Assembly (NCBI GenBank): GCA_937862885.1
Contig: CALMEE010000122.1
Location: 62,001-126,000 of the forward strand
From: an uncultured Planctomycetaceae bacterium
Lineage (GTDB): Bacteria; Planctomycetota; Planctomycetia; Pirellulales; Pirellulaceae
Direction: 5' to 3'
DNA: 64,000 nucleotides
The notes below the pieces were generated by a model. That model did not search any database. It saw only the letters and a list, made by a program, of their open reading frames with translations, and had not been told where the DNA came from. Both the position numbers and the translations under genes were made by a program. The stretch's first letter is position 1, and every line of letters starts with the position of its first letter. Below are positions 45,678 to 55,673 of the stretch, in pieces.

Positions 45678-46643
45678 ATGAGAAATCAAAATTTCGTTCC
45701 GATTCCATTGCAAGTTTTTTGCTGGCTTGTGCTCAGCGTTGCCCTAACCGGAATTGGCTTCGCAACTGATGACACGACCGCAGTGTATGAACGTGAAGAG
45801 AAGCCACAAAGTATCGCCCAGGTTACTGCCCCTGTCCGGCAAGATTCGCTCAGTGAACAGATGAAGCGATTTTTGAGGATTAAGCGAGATGAAAATCGAA
45901 AATCGGTTGCCATGCAGACGAGTGTGACACGGTACATGAAGACGCTCGAAGACGGCCAACGTGTTACGGTCGACTTGATCGGTGTTGTGCACATTGGGAA
46001 TCGCGAGTACTACGAAAAGCTGAACGAGATTTTTCAGAAGTACGATGCGGTCTTGTATGAACTGGTCGCTCCCGAGGGAACTCGGATTCCTAAAGGAGGG
46101 CGGATCGACGATGGCATGAACCCGCTGGCAGCACTTCAACGAGGAATGAAAAGCGTTTTGGAATTGGAGTTCCAACTTGATCATGTCGATTACACTGTCG
46201 AAAATTTTGTGCATGCTGATATGACTCCCGAAGAATTTTCGGAAAGCATGGTGAACAATGAGGAAAGCATCGTCGGCATGTTTATGAAGGCACTTGGTCA
46301 AGGACTAGCCAACTCGAATCGATCTGGTCCATCGGATACTGAACTCCTCTTGGCTCTCATGTCGCGAAATCGCGCGCAGCGCCTGCGCCAGATGGCTGCA
46401 GAACAAATGGAGGATTTGGAATCGGGCATGGTCATCTTTAGTGGCAAAGATGGATCAACGATCATCAATCACCGAAATCGCAAAGCATTCACGGTCTTGG
46501 ATCGAGAAATCGAAATCGGAAAGCGTCATCTAGCGGTTTTTTATGGAGCGGGACATTTGCCAGATATGGAAAACCTGTTGATGAACGAACGTGGCATGAA
46601 GCGCGCGGGTCAATATTGGCTGGACGCGTGGCATCTCAGGTAA
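45678..46643 (+). CDS. exported TraB/Tiki (GumN-like) family protein
   Basis: The 321-residue protein has a signal peptide followed by the TraB/Tiki-type GxxH motif in LIGVVHIGNREYY, a conserved acidic-Tyr segment VLYELVAP, and a late His in FYGAGHLPDMEN. In eukaryotic Tiki these residues form a metal-dependent protease that clips Wnt; most bacterial members have unknown substrates. The protein likely acts outside the cytoplasm. GAGG upstream of the ATG supports the start. Catalysis is not certain. Confidence 0.75.
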   Translation: MRNQNFVPIPLQVFCWLVLSVALTGIGFATDDTTAVYEREEKPQSIAQVTAPVRQDSLSEQMKRFLRIKRDENRKSVAMQTSVTRYMKTLEDGQRVTVDLIGVVHIGNREYYEKLNEIFQKYDAVLYELVAPEGTRIPKGGRIDDGMNPLAALQRGMKSVLELEFQLDHVDYTVENFVHADMTPEEFSESMVNNEESIVGMFMKALGQGLANSNRSGPSDTELLLALMSRNRAQRLRQMAAEQMEDLESGMVIFSGKDGSTIINHRNRKAFTVLDREIEIGKRHLAVFYGAGHLPDMENLLMNERGMKRAGQYWLDAWHLR

Positions 46644-46901
46644 CTCTCCTTGGCGGTTCGTGAATTGTAGGCATCCTGCAATCGAGCGGAATGGTGTGGG
46701 CGATTTATGCTGCATCTCTCTCTGCGCCGGTGAAGGATTGGCGTCCACGCCTATTTGAAGGATAATGGGTTTTGGCGAATCGAATACCGTGCCGTCGGCC
46801 GATTTGCCCATATCGTTTAAGTTCGGTGGAATGCGAACGAATACTGTCCTGCTTCTGGTGGTGAAGGAAGTCCAGGGTGTAACACTCTACTTAAAATACA
46901 A

Positions 46902-47654
46902 ATGGTTGAAATTACTGACACATCCCCCAATAGCACAATACTTCCCCAATTTGAGCAAGCTGAACTGACCCGGTCGGAATATATCGCCACGATGGTCCAT
47001 TTTTACCGTGGCGAATTGCATCGCTCGACTGAATGGCGACTTCGTTTGGACACTACCACGAATTGGGCCATCATCTCCGTAATGGCTCTGGTAACTTTCA
47101 GTCTCGGTGAGACGTCGCATTCGCACATCGGAATTCTCGCTGGCATGGCGCTAGTGTTTACATTTTTGACAATCGAAACTCGAAGATTTCGTTTTTTTGA
47201 CGTGTGGCGCAGTCGCACGCGCATGTTAGAGGAAAACTTTATTGGCGCAATCGTGCGCCGTGATTTACGCAGTCCTATTCAAAACTGGGGGAAACTCGTC
47301 GCCGCAGATCTGCTCTGGCCCAAGTTTAAAATTACCTGGCATCAAGCGTTGAAAGCGCGGCTATTGCGAAATTATTTGCCTTTGTTCATCTTGTTATTCG
47401 TATGCTGGGTGTTGAAAATCAGCATTCCCACAGAAGAACCTTCGCTTGGCTTCGCAAATTTGGTATTTGAACTGAATGAATCAAGAACCAATTGGGCGCA
47501 AATTATCGCGTCGTATATTTCTGTGGCCTTTGTCATCGGAATTTACGGATATTTGGCGGCAGTGATCACTTTCGCAAGGCGAACCAAAAAGGCGGAAGAG
47601 GAGTATTGGCAAGTTGGCGTTGAGCTAGAAGAACTTCCAGAGTTGGACACGTAG
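46902..47654 (+). CDS. DUF2270 membrane protein
   Basis: The 250-residue protein shows DUF2270 signatures: MVHFYRGELHRSTEWRLRLD, then TTNWAIISVMALV and RRFRFFDVWRSRTRMLEENF. There are three to four predicted helices with a large cytoplasmic loop. The family is widespread but without assigned function. A weak ribosome binding site precedes the ATG. Confidence 0.8.
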   Translation: MVEITDTSPNSTILPQFEQAELTRSEYIATMVHFYRGELHRSTEWRLRLDTTTNWAIISVMALVTFSLGETSHSHIGILAGMALVFTFLTIETRRFRFFDVWRSRTRMLEENFIGAIVRRDLRSPIQNWGKLVAADLLWPKFKITWHQALKARLLRNYLPLFILLFVCWVLKISIPTEEPSLGFANLVFELNESRTNWAQIIASYISVAFVIGIYGYLAAVITFARRTKKAEEEYWQVGVELEELPELDT

Positions 47655-47823
47655 TCGACCAGCCAAAACTGTCGACAATTTGAGAAGAAACTTCGTTGTT
47701 GAACAAGTGAGTTGTTGGAGTGAACACAATCCGCTCCCTGCGATATTGCAGCTAACTTAAGTCATATCGTGCCAGAATATTTGTAGTCAATTTACACCTC
47801 GCTTGAAGTGACCGCGAGCCATC

Positions 47824-50205
47824 ATGCAATTATTTGATCTGGAAGCTGCATGCGCCTTTGGGCTTGAGGCGGTCGTCAAACGCGAATTGATCGAGCTTGG
47901 TTTTGATCCACATGTTTCGCAATCGGGGCGCGTTGCCTTTTCCGGCGATCTACGCGCAATTGCCAAGTGTAATTTATGGTTGCGAACTGCCGATCGCATC
48001 TTGGTTGTCGTGCAGAAATTTCCAGCAGCCGATTTTGACGCTCTGTTTGAAACAATCAAGAATATCGATTGGCACCAGTATTTACGCATTGATGCTAACT
48101 TCCCAGTGACTGCGCGAACCAAGGGTTCGCGATTAACAAGTCTCCCCGCAATACAGCGATCGGCCAAAAAGGCCATCGTCGAATCGTTGCGAAAAGGGGC
48201 GCAATACCAATTAACGGAAACTGGTCCGCTGTATAAAATCGATGTGGCTTTGCACAACGATCAAGCAACATTGACCATCGATACTACGGGACCCAGCCTC
48301 CATAAACGCGGATATCGTAAACTAGCCGCTCGGGCACCAATTAAAGAAACCTTGGCTGCATCGTTGGTCTTACTGAGTTTTTGGAATCCGCAACGCCCCT
48401 TGTTGGATCCATTTTGTGGAAGTGGCACGATACCGATCGAAGCCGCCATGATCGGCTTGAGTATTGCCCCAGGGCTACAGCGCGATTTTGCTGCCCAAAA
48501 TTGGTCGACGGTCCATGGCCAAATTTTCTCAGAAGAGCGAGCGATTGCATTGGCAGCGAGCCAGCAAACACGAAACGAGTTATCCGCGACAGCCGATGCT
48601 CGGCACATTGTGGGGTTGGACATTGATGCTGAAGTCCTGAGTTTGGCACGTTACCATGCCAAATGCGCAGGAGTGGAACAATGGATTCATTGGCAACAAC
48701 GTCCCTTTGCTGAACTGCGCAGCAAACGAGAATTTGGCTGCTTGATCACGAATCCACCGTATGGTGAACGGCTCGATGACCAGCGAAATTGGATCTCCTT
48801 GTATCAGTCAATTCCTCAGGTACTTTCGCGTCTGCCGACTTGGTCACATTATTTGATCACCAACTTCCCCAAATTTGAACAAGTTATTCAAAAGAAAGCA
48901 GATCGACGTCGAAAGTTATACAACGGCCGGATCGAGTGTACGTATTACCAATTTCACGGTCCCCATCCCAACACGGGCACGGTTTCAACTAGCTCGTACG
49001 CTGCGGACAATGAACCTCATGACACACAGCATGGTGACGTGGTTGATCCAATGACGATGACCCAGGAACTCGCAGAGCACGGAACTCAACGACCAAACCA
49101 AAAAGCAATAGACTTGGATCCGCTATCCCCAGAGCCGGTACACGTTTCCATGTCAGCTAACGGAAGAACTGAGTCGAACGAGGAACTGACAACTGACCGG
49201 CTGACAAAATCTCCACACCGAGTCAGCACGCATCCTGTGTTTGGAGCGCTACCAGACAAAGCTTCTGAACAAGCGAACTTGTTTGCAGCGCGATTGAGCA
49301 AACGGGCTCGACACTTTCGCCGTTGGCCGACTCAGCGAGGAATCGGCTGTTTTCGATTATATGACCGGGATATCCCTGAGATCCCACTGGTTGTGGATCG
49401 GTACCAAGATTTCCTGCACATCACAGAATATGAACGGCCCAGCGATCGGGATTTGGGACAACAGGCAAGTTGGTTGGAATTAATGGCCAAAACGGCAGCC
49501 AAGGCGCTGAACATCGACCGAAAAAATGTATTTGTGAAGAGTCGCCAGCGTCAACGCGGAAATATTCAGTATGAAAAGATTGGAAATAGCCAACACCAAG
49601 TTATCGTCAATGAGGCTAATCTGAAGTTCTACGTCAATTTGGCCGACTTCGTTGATACGGGACTTTTTCTTGACCATCGGATTACGCGTTCGATGGTGCG
49701 TGCAGCCGCTGGCAACAAACGTTTTCTTAACCTGTTTGCGTATACCGGTTCCTTCAGTGTATACGCGGCAGCTGGAAACGCTAGTTCAACGACGACGGTT
49801 GATTGGTCGAATACTTATCTCAATTGGGCCAAAGAAAATATGAAGTTGAATGGTTTTATCGGGTCAGAACATCAATTCGTACGGGAGGATGCAACTACAT
49901 TTGTCAATTCGTTACCTAAAATACCATTATTCGATCTGGCGGTCATCGATCCGCCGACGTTTTCTAACAGCAAGCGAATCGAGGATGGTGTGTGGGATAC
50001 TCAAAGGTGCCATGCCGCGATGATTATCTCGGTGGCGGAGCGAATGCCGACAGGTTCGACGATCTATTTTTCCACGAACTATCGCCGATTCAAACTTGAT
50101 GAGGAATCATTGCGTTCACTTCAGATTCGGGATATTAGCCGCCAAACAGTCCCTGAAGATTTCCGCAACAAACGTATCCATCGCTGTTGGCGTATTATAA
50201 CGTAG
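47824..50205 (+). CDS. rlmL: bifunctional 23S rRNA methyltransferase RlmKL
   Basis: The 793-residue protein fuses two SAM-dependent methyltransferases. The N-terminal THUMP plus RlmL domain carries LDPFCGSGTI and NPPYGERL; the C-terminal RlmK domain carries FLNLFAYTGSFSVYA and DPPTFSNSK. In E. coli the fused enzyme makes m2G2445 and m7G2069 in 23S rRNA. Here about 95 residues of polar, Asp- and Thr-rich sequence (roughly residues 380-475) are inserted between the domains, so it is about 90 residues longer than E. coli RlmKL. Both SAM motifs look intact. The ATG at 47824 directly precedes the conserved FDLEAACAFGLEAVV segment. Confidence 0.92.
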   Translation: MQLFDLEAACAFGLEAVVKRELIELGFDPHVSQSGRVAFSGDLRAIAKCNLWLRTADRILVVVQKFPAADFDALFETIKNIDWHQYLRIDANFPVTARTKGSRLTSLPAIQRSAKKAIVESLRKGAQYQLTETGPLYKIDVALHNDQATLTIDTTGPSLHKRGYRKLAARAPIKETLAASLVLLSFWNPQRPLLDPFCGSGTIPIEAAMIGLSIAPGLQRDFAAQNWSTVHGQIFSEERAIALAASQQTRNELSATADARHIVGLDIDAEVLSLARYHAKCAGVEQWIHWQQRPFAELRSKREFGCLITNPPYGERLDDQRNWISLYQSIPQVLSRLPTWSHYLITNFPKFEQVIQKKADRRRKLYNGRIECTYYQFHGPHPNTGTVSTSSYAADNEPHDTQHGDVVDPMTMTQELAEHGTQRPNQKAIDLDPLSPEPVHVSMSANGRTESNEELTTDRLTKSPHRVSTHPVFGALPDKASEQANLFAARLSKRARHFRRWPTQRGIGCFRLYDRDIPEIPLVVDRYQDFLHITEYERPSDRDLGQQASWLELMAKTAAKALNIDRKNVFVKSRQRQRGNIQYEKIGNSQHQVIVNEANLKFYVNLADFVDTGLFLDHRITRSMVRAAAGNKRFLNLFAYTGSFSVYAAAGNASSTTTVDWSNTYLNWAKENMKLNGFIGSEHQFVREDATTFVNSLPKIPLFDLAVIDPPTFSNSKRIEDGVWDTQRCHAAMIISVAERMPTGSTIYFSTNYRRFKLDEESLRSLQIRDISRQTVPEDFRNKRIHRCWRIIT

Positions 50206-50270
50206 TCGACCTGATTCCGTTATTGAATGGTTGGTGACGGTAGATGAGTTTTGGGACGTCGGTTTTCAAA

Positions 50271-51122
50271 TCAAGATTTCATCGCCGTACGATCTTTTCT
50301 CCATTGTCTGAAAACGAGTTGAGGAAAAACCCACGCATCTTTGGCGTAACGTTTGACAAGGCGTTTTGGTTCACTCAGCATACGATGCAGCCATTCAATA
50401 CCCAGGCGCTGCATCCATACCGGGGCTCGTTTTTTCTCACCAGCTAAGAAGTCAATTGTAGCGCCGACACACAGAGCAACCTTGGCCTGAACTCGTTCGC
50501 AGTGTTCCGCGATCCAGCATTCTTGTTTCGGAGCACCGAGGCCGATTACCACCAAATCGGGACGAACCTCCGCGATTTTGCTCAAGATATTTTCGTTCTC
50601 AGATGGCTTGGTTTCGAATCCTAGCGGTGGACTATAGACCCCTACAATATCAACCTGAGCGAACCTTCGACCGATGTTTGCCGCAGCACGCAAACCGACG
50701 CCTGGTGCCGCGCCAAGCAGAAACACGCGCAGCCGTTCTTGTTGACTCAATGAAGAGAAGAGCAAAGGAACCAAGTCAGAACCTGGGACACGCTCCGGGA
50801 GTTTTTTTCCCAATAATCTGGAGGCCCATACAACCGGATGGCCGTCCGCCAATACCAGGTCGGCCTTAGAGTAGGCACTGCTCAGCCTTTTGTTCGTTTG
50901 CAAAAGCACGGCATGGTCTACGTTAGGAGTCACGACAAATCTACAACCGCCTGGGACCATCTCTTGCCTAGCGAACATCCAACATTTGATTTGAGCAATT
51001 GCCTGTTGCATGTTGACTCGATGAATTTTCATATTGAAAAGCGAGACAGTTGGTATCGCCTTCGATACTTCAGATATGGCGGTGGCCGACACTTTTGGAG
51101 CAGGGGACATCGTTGCTGGCAT
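50271..51122 (-). CDS. WecG/TagA/CpsF-family glycosyltransferase (GT26)
   Basis: The 283-residue protein has the GT26 core with VTPNVDHAVLL, ADLVLADGHPVVWASRLLGKKLPERVPGSDL, and VVIGLGAPKQECWI. GT26 enzymes transfer a sugar such as N-acetylmannosaminuronate or N-acetylmannosamine to a lipid-linked intermediate in enterobacterial common antigen, teichoic acid or capsule synthesis. The exact sugar here is unknown. The gene lies divergent to the polysaccharide deacetylase, 398 bases apart, which fits a surface-polysaccharide region. Confidence 0.88.
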   Translation of the reverse strand: MPATMSPAPKVSATAISEVSKAIPTVSLFNMKIHRVNMQQAIAQIKCWMFARQEMVPGGCRFVVTPNVDHAVLLQTNKRLSSAYSKADLVLADGHPVVWASRLLGKKLPERVPGSDLVPLLFSSLSQQERLRVFLLGAAPGVGLRAAANIGRRFAQVDIVGVYSPPLGFETKPSENENILSKIAEVRPDLVVIGLGAPKQECWIAEHCERVQAKVALCVGATIDFLAGEKKRAPVWMQRLGIEWLHRMLSEPKRLVKRYAKDAWVFPQLVFRQWRKDRTAMKS

Positions 51123-51520
51123 TTAGTCTTTTCCTTGAGAATTCTTCGGACACGAAACTCTAGGTTTTTTCCACTTACTTCGCAGAATTGGTGAAAACTT
51201 GGGGAATTCAATCCATCGAAGTCGAGTGCGGTTGTAAGGTTTATGCACGCTGTTCCGTTATGGCACGTGCCAGTATTTGGCAAATGGCGAGAAGAGATTT
51301 GATCGAGTAGCGAGAATAACCAACACTAGGCAAGAGACGGCGTTTTGCATTTTCAAGCCGAATCGACCGCTCAAATTTGTAGCCATCAAGTAGCTCAGTT
51401 TCGAAACATGGCAACTCGTGAATTCTATTCAAGCGGCGATTTCAATATTTGGATCGTGACGTGAATCCCGATTGAACTCGCCAAAGGCACATTTGTGCAT
51501 TCAATATCTCGGTACCGCAG
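51123..51520. other. divergent promoter region
   Basis: These 398 bases separate the GT26 and NodB-type genes. No gene or clear promoter motif was recognised. Confidence 0.35.
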
Positions 51521-52390
51521 ATGATCGACTACCAATCAATATTCATTGATGCCTATCGATGGGCGACCATGCCATTGCGTACCGCCTATTCGCGAAAAGC
51601 CGCCAAAGATCGTCTCGTGCCGATCGGTTTGCTCTTCTACCATCGAATTTCGAATGAATGGCCCAACGCATGGACGATGAGCGAGCTCGATTTTGAACGG
51701 CAAATTGACTGGCTGTCCGCGAATTTTGAGTTGATATCGCTTGAAGAGACGCAAAAGCGAATCACCGTGACTGGTAATGATACGCCTGCGATCAGTATCA
51801 CGTTTGACGACGGTTACGCCGACAACTGTCGACGGGCAATCCCAATGTTATTGGAGCGAAGTATCCCATTTACGTACTTTGTTACTCTCGACAACTTGGT
51901 AAAGGGTACACCTTTTCAACATGACGTCGACCTGGGCAGGCCACTTTGGCCAAATTCAATCGAAACCATCAAAGTGATGGCTCAGGCTGGCGTCGAAATT
52001 GGATCACATACGCGAACGCATCGCGACTTAGGCACCATTCACGATGAAGAAGTCCTGTTCGATGAAGTGGTAGTTGCGACGAGAGAACTGGAAGAATTAA
52101 TTGGAAAGAGAATTCGGTATTTCGCATTCCCTTTCGGCCGAGAAATCAATTTGAATCAACGCGTCTTTGCGATGGCGCAAGAACATGGTTTTGAGGGGGT
52201 GTGCTCCACAATTCATGAATGGAATTCAATCGGTGGAGACGCATTCCATCTAAAAAGATTTCACGGTGATCCAAATTTCGCACGCTTAAGAAATTGGCTC
52301 ACATTCGACCCGCGTTTGCGTTGTTCGACTGGCGCGACAGAATTGCGATCTTCCGATCTCGCAAATCCCGCGTCTAACTCCGGCTCTTAG
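51521..52390 (+). CDS. polysaccharide deacetylase (NodB homology domain)
   Basis: The 289-residue protein contains the NodB domain: motif 1 TFDDGYADN with the catalytic Asp and metal Asp, motif 2 GSHTRTHRDL with the two metal His, and motif 3 as FAFPFGRE. The enzyme removes N- or O-acetyl groups from sugars in a metal-dependent way. No signal peptide is evident, so it may act on cytoplasmic glycan intermediates. It precedes a GT4 gene on the same strand by ~200 bases and likely shares a polysaccharide pathway with it. Confidence 0.88.
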   Translation: MIDYQSIFIDAYRWATMPLRTAYSRKAAKDRLVPIGLLFYHRISNEWPNAWTMSELDFERQIDWLSANFELISLEETQKRITVTGNDTPAISITFDDGYADNCRRAIPMLLERSIPFTYFVTLDNLVKGTPFQHDVDLGRPLWPNSIETIKVMAQAGVEIGSHTRTHRDLGTIHDEEVLFDEVVVATRELEELIGKRIRYFAFPFGREINLNQRVFAMAQEHGFEGVCSTIHEWNSIGGDAFHLKRFHGDPNFARLRNWLTFDPRLRCSTGATELRSSDLANPASNSGS

Positions 52391-52587
52391 TGTCCGGCAG
52401 AACATTGTTGGGAAAGTTCATCTTACAATGCAACCAAAAACCGAATCGATGCCAGTTGTCCGATCGTGGCCCAGGAGCTGAAAACCACAATCAGGAAAGT
52501 AGAATTCGTTCCCAAGTTTCATTCACCACGTAGTACACGAAGGACAGGCATTGTTCGTTGTGTTCACATCGAACCATTTCAATCGTC

Positions 52588-53817
52588 ATGACTAGAGAAA
52601 TACAAGATCGTCCCCCGTTGCGTTGTATGTTTGTGATTACAAGCATGCCGGTCGGGGGCGCAGAGACGTTGTTGGTGAATCTGGTTCGACGGCTGGACCG
52701 GGATCGGATCGAACCGATGATTTGCTGTTTGAAAGAGCCTGGCGAACTTGGGGAACGGATCAAACATGACGTGCCTTTGTTTTCTCATATGATCTCGCAT
52801 CGATACGACGTTCACGTGATTCGACGTCTGCAGCGACTGTTCAAAGACCATCGAATTGATTGTGTGATTACTGTTGGCGCTGGGGACAAAATGTTCTGGG
52901 GGCGTTTGGCAGCTAAGTACGCTAAGGTTCCCGTAATTCTCTCAGCGTTGCACTCCACCGGCTGGCCAGACGGCGTTGGGCGCCTCAATCGTTGTTTGAC
53001 TTCAATAACGGATGGTTTTATTGCAGTTGCCGATGATCATCAGAGATTCCTAATCGATCACGAGCGGTTTCCCAGCGACAAGGTCTTCCTCATCCCAAAT
53101 GGAATTGATAACGACGTCTTCATGTTCAACACTACAGCCCGACAGGAATGGCGAACTAGACTCGGCATTGATTCGGCTGACCCCGTCGTTGGCATCGTGG
53201 CTGCTTTACGTCCGGAAAAGAATCATGAACTTTTCATGCGTTTGGCTGCAAGTACATCTGCACATTTCCCGCAGGCGCACTTCTTGATCATTGGCGATGG
53301 CCCACGGCGAGCAGACTTGCAGCATCTGGCGTCAGCGACCAATTGCGCGAATAATATTCACTTTCTCGGATCATGTTCGGATATACCGGGAATCTTGTCT
53401 GCACTGGATCTGTTTGCCTTGACGAGTCACAACGAAGCGAGTCCAGTGTCCATACTTGAGGCGATGTCGTGTGCCAGACCAGTTGTCGCGCCAAACGTAG
53501 GCTCGATTCGACAGGCAGTCTTGCATGAAAAGACCGGATACCTTTACGATCCTCGCGATGAAAATGCGGCATTGCAAGGATGGCTTACATGCCTCGCGAA
53601 CCAAGGCCTGCGCGAGCAATTGGGAGCGGCGGGCCGAGAACATGTCTCCGCCTATGGTTCGCTCCACTCAATGACGGAGGGATATATGCGGCTGATTGAG
53701 CGATTGCATTCAAAAAAGACCGAACGCAAGTCGAACCAACGCTACCAAGCGAATTCCGGTGCGACCTTTGCAAAACATGCTATGAACAGCGCAGAAAATC
53801 TGAATGATTACCGTTGA
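52588..53817 (+). CDS. family 4 glycosyltransferase
   Basis: The 409-residue GT-B protein has the N-terminal MPVGGAETLLVNLVRRL segment common in GT4 enzymes and the C-terminal VVGIVAALRPEKNHELF, LIIGDGPRRADLQ and SHNEASPVSILEAMSCARPVVAPNVG, the last with the E-x7-E-like motif ASPVSILEAM. It adds a sugar to a polysaccharide or lipid acceptor. The ATG at 52588 is preferred to one at 52558. It ends 36 bases from the convergent fabF gene. Confidence 0.85.
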   Translation: MTREIQDRPPLRCMFVITSMPVGGAETLLVNLVRRLDRDRIEPMICCLKEPGELGERIKHDVPLFSHMISHRYDVHVIRRLQRLFKDHRIDCVITVGAGDKMFWGRLAAKYAKVPVILSALHSTGWPDGVGRLNRCLTSITDGFIAVADDHQRFLIDHERFPSDKVFLIPNGIDNDVFMFNTTARQEWRTRLGIDSADPVVGIVAALRPEKNHELFMRLAASTSAHFPQAHFLIIGDGPRRADLQHLASATNCANNIHFLGSCSDIPGILSALDLFALTSHNEASPVSILEAMSCARPVVAPNVGSIRQAVLHEKTGYLYDPRDENAALQGWLTCLANQGLREQLGAAGREHVSAYGSLHSMTEGYMRLIERLHSKKTERKSNQRYQANSGATFAKHAMNSAENLNDYR

Positions 53818-53853
53818 GGCAGTTGCTTCGCTCTAGCTACCGCGCACGGCTGC

Positions 53854-55092
53854 CTATCTAAGCTTTCCGACGACGATGGAAGCGTTGTGACCTCCAAAAC
53901 CGAAACTATTGCTCATGCAAAAGTTCAGCTCCCGTTCCTGTGCAGTATTCGGCGTGTAGTTCAGGTCACATTGCGGGTCTGGATTGTGCAGATTAATGGT
54001 TGGCGGGACCAATCCTTGATTCATTGCGCAGATGCTGATGATCAACTCCAGACCACCACTGGCCCCTAACGTATGCCCGAGTTGGCTCTTAGTGCTACTG
54101 ATCGAGAGTTTTCGTGCGTGGTTTCCAAAAACAGATTTGACCGCGTTGGTTTCGGCGACATCACCGAGTGGAGTACTCGTGCCGTGGGCGTTGATGTAGT
54201 CGATTTGATCGGCGTTTAATTTCGCATCGCGCAGAGCAAGTTCCATTGCTCGAGCCGCGCCGGTTCCATTCTCATCTGGCTGAGTAATATGACCTGCGTC
54301 GCCGCTTGTGCCATAACCTAGAATTTCAGCGTAAATCTTCGCGCCGCGCTTCTTGGCATGCTCGTATTCTTCAAAGATTACGATTCCCGCCCCTTCGCTA
54401 AAGACAAATCCATCTCGGTCCACGTCGAAGGGCCTGCTCGCGCCACGCGGGTCATCATTGCGCGAACTTAGGGCACGCATGTTTTGGAAAGCGCTCAAAC
54501 CCATGCGGGTCATCGCGGCTTCAGTTCCTCCAGTAATCAGACAATCCGCGTCTCCTGATCGAATCAGATTCAGCGAATCACCCATCGCATTAGTGGCACT
54601 GGCGCAAGCCGTGGCGACCGTGTAATTGGTGCCGCGAATTCCGTACTTGATCGAAATATTTGAGCCGGCAGCGTTCAACATCAACTTCGGGATTGTCAGC
54701 GGCGATACTTTATCCGGCCCTTTAGTGATAAGCCGAGTCAGTTGCTGCTCGATGGTTGAGAGGCCGCCAATCCCGGAACCCAAAACGACGCCGCAAAGAA
54801 ATGAATCTTCTTTGTTGAAGTCAATTCCCGAATCATCGACTGCATCGGTTCCCGCAACCAATGCAAATTGGGTAAAGCGATCGATGCGTTTCAGTTCCTT
54901 GGCGTCGATGTACGAAGCGGGATCCCAATCGTAAATGTCTCCACCAAAGCGTACGTCAAAGTCAGAGACATCAAACAACTTGATCTCATGGATTCCACTC
55001 TCGCCAGCGGCCACTTTTCTCCAGCACTCGTCGACGCTGCATGACAACGAAGTCACGATTCCCATGCCCGTAACAACTACACGCCGACTCAT
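53854..55092 (-). CDS. fabF: beta-ketoacyl-ACP synthase II
   Basis: The 412-residue protein has the KAS II signature and triad: Cys in TACASA, His in NAHGTSTPLGD and His in GHTLGASGG. It elongates acyl-ACP by two carbons with malonyl-ACP. The ATG follows AAGGAATTACTCT, a good ribosome binding site. It is the last gene of the minus-strand cluster fabD-fabG-acpP-fabF; acpP ends 21 bases upstream of it. Confidence 0.96.
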   Translation of the reverse strand: MSRRVVVTGMGIVTSLSCSVDECWRKVAAGESGIHEIKLFDVSDFDVRFGGDIYDWDPASYIDAKELKRIDRFTQFALVAGTDAVDDSGIDFNKEDSFLCGVVLGSGIGGLSTIEQQLTRLITKGPDKVSPLTIPKLMLNAAGSNISIKYGIRGTNYTVATACASATNAMGDSLNLIRSGDADCLITGGTEAAMTRMGLSAFQNMRALSSRNDDPRGASRPFDVDRDGFVFSEGAGIVIFEEYEHAKKRGAKIYAEILGYGTSGDAGHITQPDENGTGAARAMELALRDAKLNADQIDYINAHGTSTPLGDVAETNAVKSVFGNHARKLSISSTKSQLGHTLGASGGLELIISICAMNQGLVPPTINLHNPDPQCDLNYTPNTAQERELNFCMSNSFGFGGHNASIVVGKLR

Positions 55093-55113
55093 AGAGTAAT
55101 TCCTTGGTCAGTT

Positions 55114-55356
55114 TCAGCTATTTGCAGTCGCGCTTTCAATGTGATCGACAGCCTGACCGACAGTTTGGATATTCTCGGCAACGTCGTCGGGAATGTTGAT
55201 ATCGAACTCTTCTTCCAACTCCATCACCAGTTCTACCTGATCCAACGAGTCGGCACCCAAGTCGTTTACGAACGAAGATTCACGAGTAATTTTTTCTTTT
55301 TCTACACCGAGTTGCTCGGCGACGATGTCAATCACACGCTCCAAAACACTGGCCAT
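55114..55356 (-). CDS. acpP: acyl carrier protein
   Basis: The 80-residue acidic protein has the phosphopantetheine site [17 protein letters not shown]. It carries acyl chains during fatty-acid synthesis after attachment of phosphopantetheine to the Ser of DSL. AAGGAGG precedes the ATG by about ten bases. It lies between fabG and fabF; the 317-base gap before it suggests its own promoter, in line with the high ACP demand in other bacteria. Confidence 0.97.
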   Translation of the reverse strand: MASVLERVIDIVAEQLGVEKEKITRESSFVNDLGADSLDQVELVMELEEEFDINIPDDVAENIQTVGQAVDHIESATANS

Positions 55357-55673
55357 GCTTCATCGTCCTCCTTAATAAAATTGTTAATTGATTGTAAATT
55401 CAATCCTTCACTACACTTAACTTTTTCGGAAGGTTGATGTCCTATCGACCACCCCTTCGAGCGACTCGCTAATGGCGCGTATCCCCCGAAAAAAATTTAT
55501 AAGCAAAATCCAAGCTACCAATATCTAGAGCCTGGTATTTCTTTGCAAGCCACGTTCAACCCGTTCCTACCAAGGCAAAAGCCGCAAGTGCAACAAGATA
55601 GATGATAAATGGCGGTTAGGTCAAGGCAGTATTGGTACGAAAACTGGTGTGAAACACTGAAAAATTTGACATT
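55357..55673 (-). other. fabG-acpP gap, probable acpP promoter region
   Basis: No gene is seen in 317 bases. AAGGAGG near 55370 is the acpP ribosome binding site. A TACAAT-like -10 is present but no matching -35 was found. Confidence 0.4.
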
